The notes under the pieces are model-generated. The model had not been told where the DNA came from. It did no database searches and was given only the letters and a program-made list of their open reading frames with translations. Positions 33,274-42,526 of a DNA stretch of 64,000 bases are shown piece by piece. Location: NCBI RefSeq assembly GCF_016598475.1, contig NZ_JAEMUX010000008.1, positions 120,638 to 184,637 on the forward strand. Reading direction: 5' to 3'. The position numbers were made by a program, and so were the translations under genes. How positions within the stretch are numbered: position 1 is the stretch's first letter; the number at the start of each line of letters is the position of its first letter. The DNA comes from Streptomyces adelaidensis (lineage in GTDB: Bacteria; Actinomycetota; Actinomycetes; Streptomycetales; Streptomycetaceae).

Positions 33274-34460
33274 TGGCACTGCCCACCTGGGACCACCCGG
33301 AACCCCTCGCCATCGGCTCCGCACCCGTTCCGGAGTACGGCGCCGGCTCGCTCGCCGACCTGCTGCCCACCCTCGCGGCGGGCATGGGGGTCCCCAGTAC
33401 AACGGCCGTGATACCGGAGCTGACGGCGGCCGACCGCGCCTGTGTGTTCCTGATCGACGGGCTGGGCTGGGAGCAGCTGAAGGCGCACCCCGACGAGGCG
33501 CCCTTCATGACCGCGCTGCTGGGGTCCTCGCGCGGCGGCACCGGCCGCCCCATCACCGCGGGCTATCCCGCTACCACCGCGACCTCCCTCGCCTCGGTGG
33601 GCACCGGCCTGCCGCCGGGCGCGCACGGCCTGCCCGGTTACACGGTCCGTGACCCGGACACCGACGGGCTGATGAACCAGCTGCGCTGGCAGCCCTGGAC
33701 GTCGCCGCGCGCGTGGCAGCCGTACCCCACGATCTTCCAGCTGGCCGACGCGGCGGGTGTGCTCACCGCCCAGGTCACCTCCCCGGCCTTCCAGAACACG
33801 CCCCTCACCCAGATCGCGCTGAGCGGCGGCACCTTCCACGGCCGTCTCTCCGGCGAGGAGCGCATGGACAAGGCCGCCGAGCGGCTGGCCGCCGGGGACC
33901 GCTCGTTGATCTACACGTACTACTCCGAACTGGACGGCGCGGGGCACCGCTTCGGTGTCGACTCGGACGCCTGGCGCGGCCAGCTCATGCATGTCGACCG
34001 GCTGGTCCAGCGCCTCGCGGAGCAACTCCCGCCGCGTACGGCCCTGTACGTGACGGCCGACCACGGGATGATCGACATCCCCTTCGACGAGCAGCACCGC
34101 ATCGACTTCGACGAGGACTGGGAACTGCGCGCCGGGGTCGCCCTCCTGGGCGGCGAGGGCCGCGCCCGCCATGTCTACGCGGTGCCGGGCGCCGAGTCGG
34201 ACGTCCTGACCTGCTGGCGCGAGGTGCTGGGCGAGCAGTTCTGGATCGCCTCACGCGACGAGGCGATCGCGGCGGGCTGGTTCGGACCGCACGTCGACGA
34301 ACGCGTCTACCGCCGCATCGGCGACGTGGTCGCGGCCGCACGCGACGACGTCCTGATCATCGCGTCCGAGCGAGAGCCCAAGGAGTCGGCGATGGTCGGC
34401 AACCACGGCTCGATGACGCCGGTGGAACAGCTGATCCCGCTCCTCGAAGTACGCACCTGA
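33273..34460 (+). CDS. Alkaline-phosphatase-superfamily (nucleotide pyrophosphatase-like) protein
   Basis: A 395-residue phosphodiesterase/phosphatase-fold protein. The first metal Asp is in VFLIDGLGWEQL (about 63-74). The nucleophile Thr lies in GYPATTATSLASVGTGLPPGAHG (about 98-120). Later metal ligands are in YYSELDGAGHRFG (about 213-225), TADHGMIDIP (about 262-271) and VGNHGSMTP near the C-terminus (about 376-384). There is no signal peptide, so it is likely cytosolic. Substrates in this family range from nucleotides to phosphonates and cannot be predicted. It is translationally coupled to the DUF5998 gene; thymidine kinase follows 49 bases later. Confidence 0.88.
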   Translation: MALPTWDHPEPLAIGSAPVPEYGAGSLADLLPTLAAGMGVPSTTAVIPELTAADRACVFLIDGLGWEQLKAHPDEAPFMTALLGSSRGGTGRPITAGYPATTATSLASVGTGLPPGAHGLPGYTVRDPDTDGLMNQLRWQPWTSPRAWQPYPTIFQLADAAGVLTAQVTSPAFQNTPLTQIALSGGTFHGRLSGEERMDKAAERLAAGDRSLIYTYYSELDGAGHRFGVDSDAWRGQLMHVDRLVQRLAEQLPPRTALYVTADHGMIDIPFDEQHRIDFDEDWELRAGVALLGGEGRARHVYAVPGAESDVLTCWREVLGEQFWIASRDEAIAAGWFGPHVDERVYRRIGDVVAAARDDVLIIASEREPKESAMVGNHGSMTPVEQLIPLLEVRT

Positions 34461-34509
34461 AGCCCTGCCCCTCCTGCCGCCCTCCTTGCCGAAAGGTGCT
34501 CAACTCACC

Positions 34510-35157
34510 ATGTCCGAGCTGGTGTTCTTCTCCGGAACCATGGACTGCGGGAAGTCGACGCTGGCCCTCCAGATAGAGCACAACCGCTCGGCGCGCGGCC
34601 TCCAGGGCATGATCTTCACGCGGGACGACCGCGCCGGCGAGGGCAAGCTCTCCTCGCGGCTGGGCCTGGTCACCGACGCCGTGGAGGTCGCGGACGGCCA
34701 GGACCTCTACGCGTACCTCGTCGACCACCTCTCCCAGGGCCGCCGCGCGGACTACGTGATCGCCGACGAGGCCCAGTTCCTCACCCCCGAGCAGATCGAC
34801 CAACTCGCCCGCGTCGTGGACGACCTGGGCCTCGACGTCTACGCCTTCGGCATCACCACCGACTTCCGCTCCAAGCTCTTCCCCGGCTCCCAGCGCCTCG
34901 TCGAGCTGGCCGACCGCGTCGAGGTCCTCCAGGTCGAGGCCCTCTGCTGGTGCGGCGCCCGCGCCACCCACAACGCCCGCACCATAGGCGGCCACATGGT
35001 CGTCGAGGGCGCCCAGGTCGTCGTCGGCGACGTCAACCAACCCGACGACATCGGCTACGAGGTCCTCTGCCGCCGCCACCACCGCCGCCGCCTGACCGCC
35101 GCGACGGCCCACGCGAGCGCCCTCTCCCCGGACGTACTGCCGGTCGAGACGGTCTGA
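34510..35157 (+). CDS. tdk: Thymidine kinase (type II)
   Basis: A 215-residue kinase phosphorylating thymidine to dTMP in the salvage pathway. P-loop GTMDCGKST (about 9-17), VIADEAQFLTPEQI with the Walker B/catalytic Glu (about 86-99), a lasso region with AFGITTDFRSKLFPGSQRL (about 115-133), and zinc-ribbon cysteines in CWCGARATHNAR and CRRHH are present. ATG 34510 with GAAAGG at 34491-34496 fits. The length agrees with bacterial Tdk. It is the end of the rightward cluster that converges on the VOC gene. Confidence 0.95.
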   Translation: MSELVFFSGTMDCGKSTLALQIEHNRSARGLQGMIFTRDDRAGEGKLSSRLGLVTDAVEVADGQDLYAYLVDHLSQGRRADYVIADEAQFLTPEQIDQLARVVDDLGLDVYAFGITTDFRSKLFPGSQRLVELADRVEVLQVEALCWCGARATHNARTIGGHMVVEGAQVVVGDVNQPDDIGYEVLCRRHHRRRLTAATAHASALSPDVLPVETV

Positions 35158-35174
35158 CGAGACGGGCCGGGAGT

Positions 35175-35969
35175 TCAGCGTTCCGTGTGCACCACCGCGA
35201 ACTTCGCGCCCTCCGAGTCCGCGAGTGTCGCCACCCTGCCGTGGGGGGTGTCGTGGGCGGGTTGGAGGAGGTGGCCCCCCAGGGCGAGGGCGTGGCGCGC
35301 GGCCTCGTCGGGGTCGGTGACCTCGAAGTAGGTCAGCCAGTGGGGGCCGCGGTCGCGGGGGAGGGCGTTGCCGATGCCGTGGATACCGGCTACGGGGCGG
35401 CCCTCGATGCGGAGGGTGACGTAGTCGAAGTCGGCGGAGACGACCGGCTCCTCCTGGTAGCCGAAGGTGGTCTCGTAGAACTTGGCGACGAGGGACGTGT
35501 CGATGGTGAGGAGTTCGTCCCAGGCGGGGGTGCCGGGGACGCCGGTGAGGTCCGCGCCGAGATGTTCCGCCGCCTGCCAGATGCCGAAGACGGCGCCCGC
35601 CGGATCGGAGGCGATCGCGAGGCGGCCCGCCTCGCCGGCGTCCAGCGGGCCGACGCCGACGGTGCCGCCGCAGTGCCGTACGGTCGCCGCCGTCAGGTCC
35701 ACGTCGTCGGAGGCGAAGTACGGCGTCCAGGCGATGGGGAGATGGCGGTCGGGCTGCAGCTGGCCGATGCCGGCCACCTGGTTCCCGTCGAGCAGCGCCC
35801 GCACGTACGGGCCGAGCTGCTGAGGTCCGGGCTGGAACTCCCAGCCGAACAGCGCTCCGTAGAAGTCCTGGGTCGTGGCCATCCCGTGCACCATCAGACT
35901 CACCCAGCAAGGTGTGCCCGGTGGATACGCCGTACCGTTCAGGCCGGTCGACCCCCGTGCCTCGGTCAT
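35175..35969 (-). CDS. VOC (glyoxalase/bleomycin resistance-like) two-domain protein
   Basis: A 264-residue protein made of two vicinal-oxygen-chelate modules. The first (about 15-130) has PCWVSLMVHGMATTQDFYGALFGW and the second (about 140-260) WDELLTIDTSLVAKFYETTFGY, each ending with a short ADPxGAxFGIW or ADSEGAKFAVV strand. This is the form common in Streptomyces enzymes of unknown substrate (CATHEPSIN-like names in databases are unreliable). ATG 35969 follows GAGGAGAGA; GTG 35975 is the alternative. It converges with tdk, leaving 17 bases. Confidence 0.85.
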   Translation of the reverse strand: MTEARGSTGLNGTAYPPGTPCWVSLMVHGMATTQDFYGALFGWEFQPGPQQLGPYVRALLDGNQVAGIGQLQPDRHLPIAWTPYFASDDVDLTAATVRHCGGTVGVGPLDAGEAGRLAIASDPAGAVFGIWQAAEHLGADLTGVPGTPAWDELLTIDTSLVAKFYETTFGYQEEPVVSADFDYVTLRIEGRPVAGIHGIGNALPRDRGPHWLTYFEVTDPDEAARHALALGGHLLQPAHDTPHGRVATLADSEGAKFAVVHTER

Positions 35970-36292
35970 CGTCACTCTCTCCTCGGCCCCTCGCGGTGGC
36001 CGTGTCCGTCCGCCCTCCGTACGCGTGTACCGCGTCCACGCGCGATCACGCCCCGTGCCGATGCTCGCACCACCCGTAGCGCCACGGGCCCGCGCCGCAC
36101 CGCCGCGCGACGCGCACGTACGTGCAGGACCCCCGGGCTCGCTGCACCGCTCGCATTCCGGGTCGCGGCCCCGCGGTGTCCATCGGTTGTACGGCATGTA
36201 CCCGACCCCGTACGCCTTGTGATCGGCACCGCCCGGCGGGCAGAGTAACCGGCCCTGGACGACGCGGCCACCCCGTGCGTAAGGATGGGGCC
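35970..36292. other. Non-coding gap between divergent VOC and sulfurtransferase genes
   Basis: Nothing beyond high-GC intergenic sequence is recognised in 323 bases. A possible -10 TAAGGAT (36280-36286) immediately precedes the sulfurtransferase start. Confidence 0.4.
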
Positions 36293-37120
36293 ATGAACGC
36301 CATCATCTCCGCATCCGATCTCGCGAGCGAGCTGGCGGGAGCCAACCCGCCGGTCCTCCTGGACGTCCGCTGGCAGCTGGGCGGCCCGAACCTGCGGCCC
36401 GAGTACGAGAAGGCGCACATCCCGGGGGCCGTCTTCGTCGATCTGGATTCCGAACTCGCCGGCCCGGCGGGTTCCGGCGGCCGCCACCCGCTGCCCGACC
36501 TGGAGGCCTTCGGTACGGCGATGCGGGCCGCCGGGGTCTCCGCAGACCGCGCCGTCGTCGTCTACGACGGGGGCCTCAACTGGGCCGCCGCGCGCGCGTG
36601 GTGGCTGCTCGGCTGGACGGGCCACCCCTCGGTGCGGGTCCTCGACGGCGGACTGGCGGCTTGGACAGGCCCGTTGACCGACGAGATCCCCGAGCCGGCC
36701 CCCGGCGCCTTCACGCCCACCCCCGGCGCACTGCCGCTGCTCGACGCGGACGGCGCCGCCGCGCTGGCCCGCACCGGGCTGCTCCTGGACGCGCGGGCCG
36801 CCGAACGCTACCGCGGCGACGTGGAGTCCATCGATCCGGTCGGCGGCCACATCCCGGGCGCGGTGTCGGCACCGACCACGGAGAACGTGACCGGATCCGG
36901 GCACTTCCACTCCGTCGCCGAACTGGCCGACCGCTTCAAGGGACTTGGCGCGACCACCGACTCGGAGGTCGGCGTCTACTGCGGCTCGGGTGTCTCCGGC
37001 GCCCACCAGGTCCTCGCGCTGGCCGTCGCGGGCGTCCCGGCGGCCCTGTACGTGGGCTCGTGGTCGGAGTGGTCCCGCGACGGCGGCCGTCCGGTGGCGA
37101 CGGGACCCGAACCCCAGTGA
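36293..37120 (+). CDS. Thiosulfate/3-mercaptopyruvate sulfurtransferase (two rhodanese domains)
   Basis: A 275-residue tandem rhodanese. The N-terminal domain (about 1-125) keeps the fold (LLDVRWQL, EYEKAHIPGAVFVDLD) but has VVYDGG where an active domain would have Cys, so it is inactive. The C-terminal domain (about 140-270) carries active Cys in VYCGSGVSGAHQVLAL (about 228-243). The CGSGV loop is that of thiosulfate or mercaptopyruvate sulfurtransferases, which move sulfane sulfur to cyanide or thiols. ATG 36293 follows AAGGA (36281-36285). It converges with sepH. Confidence 0.92.
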   Translation: MNAIISASDLASELAGANPPVLLDVRWQLGGPNLRPEYEKAHIPGAVFVDLDSELAGPAGSGGRHPLPDLEAFGTAMRAAGVSADRAVVVYDGGLNWAAARAWWLLGWTGHPSVRVLDGGLAAWTGPLTDEIPEPAPGAFTPTPGALPLLDADGAAALARTGLLLDARAAERYRGDVESIDPVGGHIPGAVSAPTTENVTGSGHFHSVAELADRFKGLGATTDSEVGVYCGSGVSGAHQVLALAVAGVPAALYVGSWSEWSRDGGRPVATGPEPQ

Positions 37121-37158
37121 CCCACCGCTGACGCCGCCTACGCCGCGGACGGCACGCC

Positions 37159-37191
37159 GTGGGGCCCGCATCTGAACGACGCGGGCCCCAC
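37159..37191. terminator. Bidirectional terminator between sulfurtransferase and sepH genes
   Basis: GTGGGGCCCGC (37159-37169) pairs perfectly with GCGGGCCCCAC (37181-37191), 11 base pairs with an 11-base loop. Confidence 0.85.
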
Positions 37192-37289
37192 ACACGTATG
37201 AATGACCGATCCTGCATTTCCGCAAAACCTGTCCGCGGACAGCGATCCGCACGAACGAACGGTCCTGCTGTCAACCGCTGTTGGTCCCG

Positions 37290-38318
37290 CTACTCCTGTT
37301 TCTTGCGTCGCGTGCCGAACACGATCTCGTCCCAGCTGGGCACCGCCGCGCGACGGCCCGGGCGCACGCCGTCGGCCTCGGCCTGCCGGTCGGTGGCACC
37401 GATGAGCCGGTCGCGGTGGCCGTTGACCGACCGCGGCATGAGGACATCCGCGTAGGCGGAACCGGCCGAGGCCGCAGGCGCGGCGGACTCTTCCTCCGGC
37501 ACCTCCTCGACGGGCTCCTCCTGCGGTTCGGTGGAGGGCAGTTCGGGCACCACCAGGTCGCCCCGGTAGCTGGGGACCGCCTCCAGGATGCTGGTGAGCG
37601 AGTCGCGCTCGCTCACCAGCTCCTCGTCGGGGTCCGGGGGAGCGGGCAGGGCGGGACGTTCCGCCTGGCGGTCCAGGGGGCGGTCCCGGGGCAGCCGCGC
37701 GATCCTCGGCACGAACGGGAAGCTGGGCTCGGGCGCCCCGAGGTCGTCGGACTCGCCGATCAGCGAGCGCGCCTCGTCGTCGACGGCCTGGACGAGCCGC
37801 CGGGGCGGGTCGTACGTCCAGCTCGCCGAGTGCGGTTCGCCCGCGACGCAGTACACCAACAGGACTTCCCAGGTGCCGTCGTCGCGGCGCCACGAGTCCC
37901 ACTGGACGGTGTCCTTCTCGGCGCCGCGCAGCAGCAGTCGCTCCTGTACGGCCTCACCGAGCTGAGGCCCGGCCGCGTTCTCGCCGGGGCGGCGGACCGG
38001 GGTCTTACGGGCCCGCTCCGCCATGAAGGCGCGCTCGGCAAGTACGGGACCCTCGAACCGGCGTACCCGGTCGACAGGGATGCCGGCGAGCTGCGCGACC
38101 TCTTCCGCCGAAGCGCCCGCACGTATACGCGCCTGGATGTCTCGGGGGCGGAGATGGCTCTCCACCTCGATCTCGATCTGGCCGAGGCGGGGCCGGTCGC
38201 CGCGCACGGCGGCACGCAGCCGCTCGTCGATCGGCAGCGTGTACTCCGTGGAATCGGCAGCCTTCAGCACCAGCCGTGTGCCGTCATTGGAGACGGCCAC
38301 GACACGCAGTTCGGGCAT
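37290..38318 (-). CDS. sepH: Cell-division protein SepH
   Basis: A 342-residue protein starting MPELRVVAVSNDGTRLVLK. The N-terminal DUF3071 domain (about 1-175) contains the helix-turn-helix RIRAGASAEEVAQLAGIPVDRVRRFEGPV (about 71-99) and WDSWRRDDGTWEVLLVY. The rest is a disordered Pro/Glu-rich tail ending in a basic patch (RRAAVPSWDEIVFGTRRKK). SepH is conserved in actinobacteria; published work shows it binds FtsZ through the N-terminal region and stimulates ring assembly and sporulation septation. Position and sequence match that protein. ATG 38318 follows GGGAGG. Confidence 0.92.
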   Translation of the reverse strand: MPELRVVAVSNDGTRLVLKAADSTEYTLPIDERLRAAVRGDRPRLGQIEIEVESHLRPRDIQARIRAGASAEEVAQLAGIPVDRVRRFEGPVLAERAFMAERARKTPVRRPGENAAGPQLGEAVQERLLLRGAEKDTVQWDSWRRDDGTWEVLLVYCVAGEPHSASWTYDPPRRLVQAVDDEARSLIGESDDLGAPEPSFPFVPRIARLPRDRPLDRQAERPALPAPPDPDEELVSERDSLTSILEAVPSYRGDLVVPELPSTEPQEEPVEEVPEEESAAPAASAGSAYADVLMPRSVNGHRDRLIGATDRQAEADGVRPGRRAAVPSWDEIVFGTRRKKQE

Positions 38319-38720
38319 GGGGACCTCCCGGGTGGTGCCTGCCGACGTCACGTGCGTCGCTGCTTCCGCTAGTCGAGTGTGGCCTGCCCGGGTGCAGCCT
38401 GCCACAACCTTGCCGAGTTGCCCGGCGTGTCGGGCGTGAACCCGAGGCCGCCGTTATGGCACGGTTACCTATTCGCAACGCTAAGTGACGAACCTCATCA
38501 CCCTGTGCACGGATCCCCCTCCCGGTGGTCCTGGCAGGCCCCGGACGCCCTGGCGGGAGTCCGGACCCAGGGCTCGCAACAGTACTCCATTCGGGCCACT
38601 TGCGTGGATCGGCACGCCGCTCAACTTCTCATGAGAGACGGCAATCGGCAGCCGGAATAGACCTTTTCGTGACCTCGGGGAGGGGCGTGCTTCACGCGAT
38701 CATCAGAACCGGCCGCCCGG
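38319..38720. other. Non-coding gap upstream of sepH
   Basis: About 400 bases between the sepH start and the end of the lactone oxidase gene, both leftward. It should contain the sepH promoter, and a locally AT-richer stretch with TAGGTAAC lies near 38470. No gene or clear terminator was recognised. Confidence 0.4.
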
Positions 38721-40040
38721 CTAGGCCCCGAGGACTCGTCGCAAGTAGTCGTTCTGGAACCGCCGTTGGGGATCGAGTCGGTCACGCAGGGCGGTGAACT
38801 CGCCGAAGCGGGGATAGACCTTGGCGAAGTAGTCCGAGTCCCGCGTGTGCACCTTGCCCCAGTGCGGCCGCCCTTCGTGCGCGATGAAGATCCGCTCGGC
38901 GGCGGTGAAGTACGCCTGATAGGGCGTCCCCTTGAACATGTGCACGGCGATGTACGCGCTCTCGCGGCCGGAGGCGGTGGAGAGGGTGATGTCGTCGGCC
39001 GGGGCGGTGCGGACCTCGACGGGGAAGCTGACGCGCAGGTTCGATCGGTCGACCATCGCCTTGAGTTCACGCAGCGTGTCCACCACGGCTTCGCGCGGAA
39101 CCGCGAACTCCATCTCCACGAAGCGCACCCGGCGCGGAGACGTGAAGACCTTGTAAGGGATGTCGGTGTACGTCCGCGCGGACAGGGCCCGGCTCGAGAT
39201 CCGCGCGATCGTCGGGATGGTGGCGGGCACCGCCTGGCCGACCAGGTTGGCCACCTGGAAGACGCCGTTGGAGAGGAACTCGTCCTCGAACCAGCTGTTC
39301 AGCTGTGGTATCGGCTTCTCGGGGCCGGCGCTGCGGTTGTTCCGCTTGGTGTTGGTGCTGCCGGTGTGCGGGAACCAGTAGAACTCGAAGTGCTCGTTCT
39401 CGGCGTGGAGTTCGTCGAACTCGGCCAGCACCCTCTCGAACGGTATCGGCTCCTCGCGGGCCGTCAGCAGGAAGATCGGCTCCACGGCGAAGGTGATCGC
39501 GGTGACGATGCCGAGGGCGCCGATACCGACGCGGGCCGCCGCGAAGACCTCCGGGTTCTCCGTCGCGGAACAGGTCAGGACCGAGCCGTCGGCGGTGACC
39601 AGCTCAAGTCCCCGGATCTGGGTGGCGATCGAGGCCGAGTCGCGGCCGGTGCCGTGTGTGCCGGTGCTGGTCGCGCCGGAGACCGTCTGCTCCATGATGT
39701 CGCCCATGTTCGTGAGCGACAGCCCTTCGCGCGCGAGAGCCATGTTGAGCCTCTTGAGCGGGGTGCCGGCACCCACCGTGACGGTCATGGCGTCACGGTC
39801 GATCTTGCGTATACCGGTCAACAGTTGAGGGCGGATCAATACGCCGTCGGTCGCGGCGGCCGCCGTGAAGGAGTGGCCCGTGCCGACCGCCTTCACCCTG
39901 AGGTCGTCCTCGGCGGCCTTCCGTACGGCCGCGGCGAGTTCTTCGACGGTGGCCGGGGTGACCTCCCGTACGGGCCGGGCGGTGACGTTCCCCGCCCAGT
40001 TACGCCACGTGCCGCTCTTCCCGATCACTGTGGTGCTCAT
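38721..40040 (-). CDS. FAD-linked sugar-lactone oxidase (D-arabinono-1,4-lactone oxidase family)
   Basis: A 439-residue flavoprotein. The FAD_binding_4 domain (about 15-185) has RVKAVGTGHSFTAAAATDGVLI, MTVTVGAGTPLKRLN and SGATSTGTHGTGRDSAS, the region that contacts the flavin. The C-terminal ALO domain ends with RIFIAHEGRPHWGKVHTRD and FTALRDRLDPQRRFQNDYLRRVL. Family enzymes oxidise L-gulono-, L-galactono- or D-arabinono-lactones; some actinobacterial members act on xylitol or sorbitol. The start overlaps the upstream MFS gene by 41 bases, so the two are co-transcribed and co-translated. The true substrate is not determined. Confidence 0.88.
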   Translation of the reverse strand: MSTTVIGKSGTWRNWAGNVTARPVREVTPATVEELAAAVRKAAEDDLRVKAVGTGHSFTAAAATDGVLIRPQLLTGIRKIDRDAMTVTVGAGTPLKRLNMALAREGLSLTNMGDIMEQTVSGATSTGTHGTGRDSASIATQIRGLELVTADGSVLTCSATENPEVFAAARVGIGALGIVTAITFAVEPIFLLTAREEPIPFERVLAEFDELHAENEHFEFYWFPHTGSTNTKRNNRSAGPEKPIPQLNSWFEDEFLSNGVFQVANLVGQAVPATIPTIARISSRALSARTYTDIPYKVFTSPRRVRFVEMEFAVPREAVVDTLRELKAMVDRSNLRVSFPVEVRTAPADDITLSTASGRESAYIAVHMFKGTPYQAYFTAAERIFIAHEGRPHWGKVHTRDSDYFAKVYPRFGEFTALRDRLDPQRRFQNDYLRRVLGA

Positions 40041-41241
40041 GGGGCCCTCCCCGCCTTGGAGCCGGCCTGCGCAGCCGGCGGTACCCGAGGAAACCGACCG
40101 CGACCGCGACGGCTCCGGACACCGCCGGAACCCCGTACCCCGCCTCCGCCCCTGCCGTGTCGATCACCCAGCCGGACACGGAGGATCCGAGCGCGACCCC
40201 GACCGCGAGCCCCGTGCCCACCCAGGTCATGCCCTCGGTCAGTTGCGCGCGTGGTACGTGCTCCTCGATCAGGGACATCGTCGTGATCATCGTGGGTGCG
40301 ATGGACAGTCCGGCGACGAAGAGCGCCACAGCCAGAAACGGCAAGTTTCCGACCAGTAGGAGGGGGATCATACTCACGGCCATGGCACACACGCCCAGCA
40401 GCCATCGAAGCTCGGGGGCGCCGGTGAAGCGCAGCAGCCCGAAGACGATGCCCGCGACGCACGAACCGGCCGCGTACAGGGCCAGGACCACGCTGGCGGC
40501 GGCCTTGTGGCCCTGCTCCTCGGCGAAGGCCACCGTGACCACGTCGACGGCTCCGAAGATCGCTCCGGTCGCCACGAAAGTGACCACCAGGACCTGAAGT
40601 CCGGTCGAGCGGAGGGCGGATCGGCCCTTGTCGTGGTGCGCGCGCGGGTGCGGCGCCGGTTCGGTGGCCCGCTGGGCGGTCAGCCAGAAGACACCGACCG
40701 CGAGGAAACCGGCCGCGAGCAGCGGCCCCGCCTCCGGGAACCACGCCGTGGACAGCCCGATGGAGATGATCGGCCCGAAGATGAAGCAGACCTCGTCGAG
40801 GACCGACTCGAAGGAGTACGCCGTGTGCAGGTGCGGGGTGTCCCGGTACAGGGCCGCCCAGCGGGCCCGGGTCATCGCGCCGAGGCTCGGCACACAGCCG
40901 ATGCCGGCCGAGCACACGTACAGCACCCAGTCCGGCCATCGGTAGTGCGCGGCGAACAACAGCCCGGCGGACGCCACCAGCGCGCAGAGCGTCGCCGGGC
41001 GCAGCACCCGTCGCTGCCCGTACTGGTCCACCAGCCGCGAGATCTGCGGGCCGGCCACGGCGGCGGACAGCGCGATGGTCGCCGAGAGCGCGCCGGCGAG
41101 GCCGTACCGCCCGGTGAGCTGGGAGATCATCGTGACCACGCCGATGCCCATCATCGACAGCGGCATCCGGCCGAGCAGACCCGCGGCGGTGAAGCCCTTG
41201 GTGCCGGGGGCGGCGAACAGGGCGGTGTAGGGGCTGGGCAC
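40000..41241 (-). CDS. MFS transporter
   Basis: A 413-residue, twelve-segment major facilitator protein: GLLGRMPLSMMGIGVVTMIS in the first helix pair, RLVDQYGQRRVLRPATL as the conserved loop 2-3, and RATEPAPHPRAHHDKGRSAL as the central cytosolic loop. It resembles the small drug/sugar exporter clade. Start GTG 41241 follows GGAGACCT. The gene overlaps the downstream lactone oxidase by 41 bases, suggesting export or uptake of a compound linked to that enzyme, but the substrate is unknown. It is divergent from hemH with 149 bases between. Confidence 0.88.
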   Translation of the reverse strand: MPSPYTALFAAPGTKGFTAAGLLGRMPLSMMGIGVVTMISQLTGRYGLAGALSATIALSAAVAGPQISRLVDQYGQRRVLRPATLCALVASAGLLFAAHYRWPDWVLYVCSAGIGCVPSLGAMTRARWAALYRDTPHLHTAYSFESVLDEVCFIFGPIISIGLSTAWFPEAGPLLAAGFLAVGVFWLTAQRATEPAPHPRAHHDKGRSALRSTGLQVLVVTFVATGAIFGAVDVVTVAFAEEQGHKAAASVVLALYAAGSCVAGIVFGLLRFTGAPELRWLLGVCAMAVSMIPLLLVGNLPFLAVALFVAGLSIAPTMITTMSLIEEHVPRAQLTEGMTWVGTGLAVGVALGSSVSGWVIDTAGAEAGYGVPAVSGAVAVAVGFLGYRRLRRPAPRRGGPHEHHSDREERHVA

Positions 41242-41390
41242 AGGTCTCCGGTCTTTCCGGGAAGCGGAGTGACGAGTTCCTCGTAAGGTGCGAACTCCGT
41301 CGATACAGCTTACGAACCAGGTAACCCTAAGTCATCCGCGGGCCCAGGCCGGGATCCCGGCTGTCGGTGCCGGGTGGCAGGATCGGAGTC

Positions 41391-42518
41391 ATGCCACACG
41401 CGCACGACGCCACCCCCTACGACGCCCTGCTCCTGCTCTCGTTCGGCGGCCCGGAGGGCCCGGACGACGTCGTCCCGTTCCTGGAGAACGTGACGCGGGG
41501 GCGCGGCATCCCCAAGGAACGCCTCAAGGAAGTCGGGCAGCACTACTTCCTGTTCGGCGGGGTCAGCCCCATCAACGACCAGAACCGCGCCCTGCTCGAC
41601 GCCCTCCGCAAGGACTTCGCCGAGCACGGGCTGGACCTGCCGATCCACTGGGGCAACCGCAACTGGGCGCCCTACCTGACCGACACCCTGCGCGAGATGG
41701 TCGCCGACGGCCGCCGCCGCATCCTGGTCCTCGCCACCAGCGCGTACGCCTCGTACTCGGGCTGCCGCCAGTACCGCGAGAACCTCGCCGACTCTCTCGC
41801 CGCCCTGGAGGCCGAGGGCCTGGAGCTGCCGAGGATCGACAAGATCCGGCACTACTTCAACCACCCCGGCTTCCTGGAGCCCATGATCGACGGCGTCCTG
41901 GAGTCGCTCGCCGGCCTCCCCGAGGACGTCCGGGACGGCGCGCACCTCGCCTTCTGCACGCATTCCATCCCGAACGCCTCCGCGGACACCTCCGGTCCGT
42001 CGGAGGACCACGGGGACGGTGGCGCGTACGTCGCGGAGCACCTGGACGTCGCGACGCTCATCGCCGATGCCGTGCGCGAGCGGACCGGTGTCGAGCACCC
42101 CTGGCGGCTCGTCTACCAGTCCCGCTCCGGCGCCCCGCACATCCCGTGGCTGGAGCCCGACATCTGCGACCACCTGGAGTCGCTGCACGAGGCCGGGGCC
42201 CCGGCCGTCGTGATGGCGCCCATCGGGTTCGTCTCGGACCACATGGAGGTCCTGTACGACCTCGACACCGAGGCCATGGCCAAGGGCGCGGAACTGGGGC
42301 TGCCGGTGCGCCGCTCGGCCACCGTGGGCGCCGACCCGCGGTTCGCCGCCGCGATCCGCGACCTGGTCCTGGAGCGCGCCGCGATCGAGCGGGGCCGGGA
42401 CGTGACCCCCTGCGCCCTCGGCACCCTCGGCGCGAGCCACCGACTCTGCCCGGCCGGCTGCTGCCCGGCCCGCGCCCCGCGCCCCGCAGCCGCGGGCGCC
42501 GACAGCCCGTACGCGTGA
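41391..42518 (+). CDS. hemH: Ferrochelatase (coproporphyrin type)
   Basis: A 375-residue ferrochelatase that inserts iron into coproporphyrin III (actinobacterial CpfC) or protoporphyrin. It opens with [32 protein letters not shown] and has the catalytic region [10 protein letters not shown] (His about 191) and [14 protein letters not shown] (Glu about 289). The C-terminus [20 protein letters not shown] supplies cysteines like those that bind a [2Fe-2S] cluster in actinobacterial ferrochelatases. ATG 41391 has both GGAG and CAGGAT seven bases upstream. The inositol-phosphatase-family gene starts nine bases after the stop and uses GAGGAG, so they are an operon. Confidence 0.95.
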   Translation: MPHAHDATPYDALLLLSFGGPEGPDDVVPFLENVTRGRGIPKERLKEVGQHYFLFGGVSPINDQNRALLDALRKDFAEHGLDLPIHWGNRNWAPYLTDTLREMVADGRRRILVLATSAYASYSGCRQYRENLADSLAALEAEGLELPRIDKIRHYFNHPGFLEPMIDGVLESLAGLPEDVRDGAHLAFCTHSIPNASADTSGPSEDHGDGGAYVAEHLDVATLIADAVRERTGVEHPWRLVYQSRSGAPHIPWLEPDICDHLESLHEAGAPAVVMAPIGFVSDHMEVLYDLDTEAMAKGAELGLPVRRSATVGADPRFAAAIRDLVLERAAIERGRDVTPCALGTLGASHRLCPAGCCPARAPRPAAAGADSPYA

Positions 42519-42526
42519 GGAGCACA

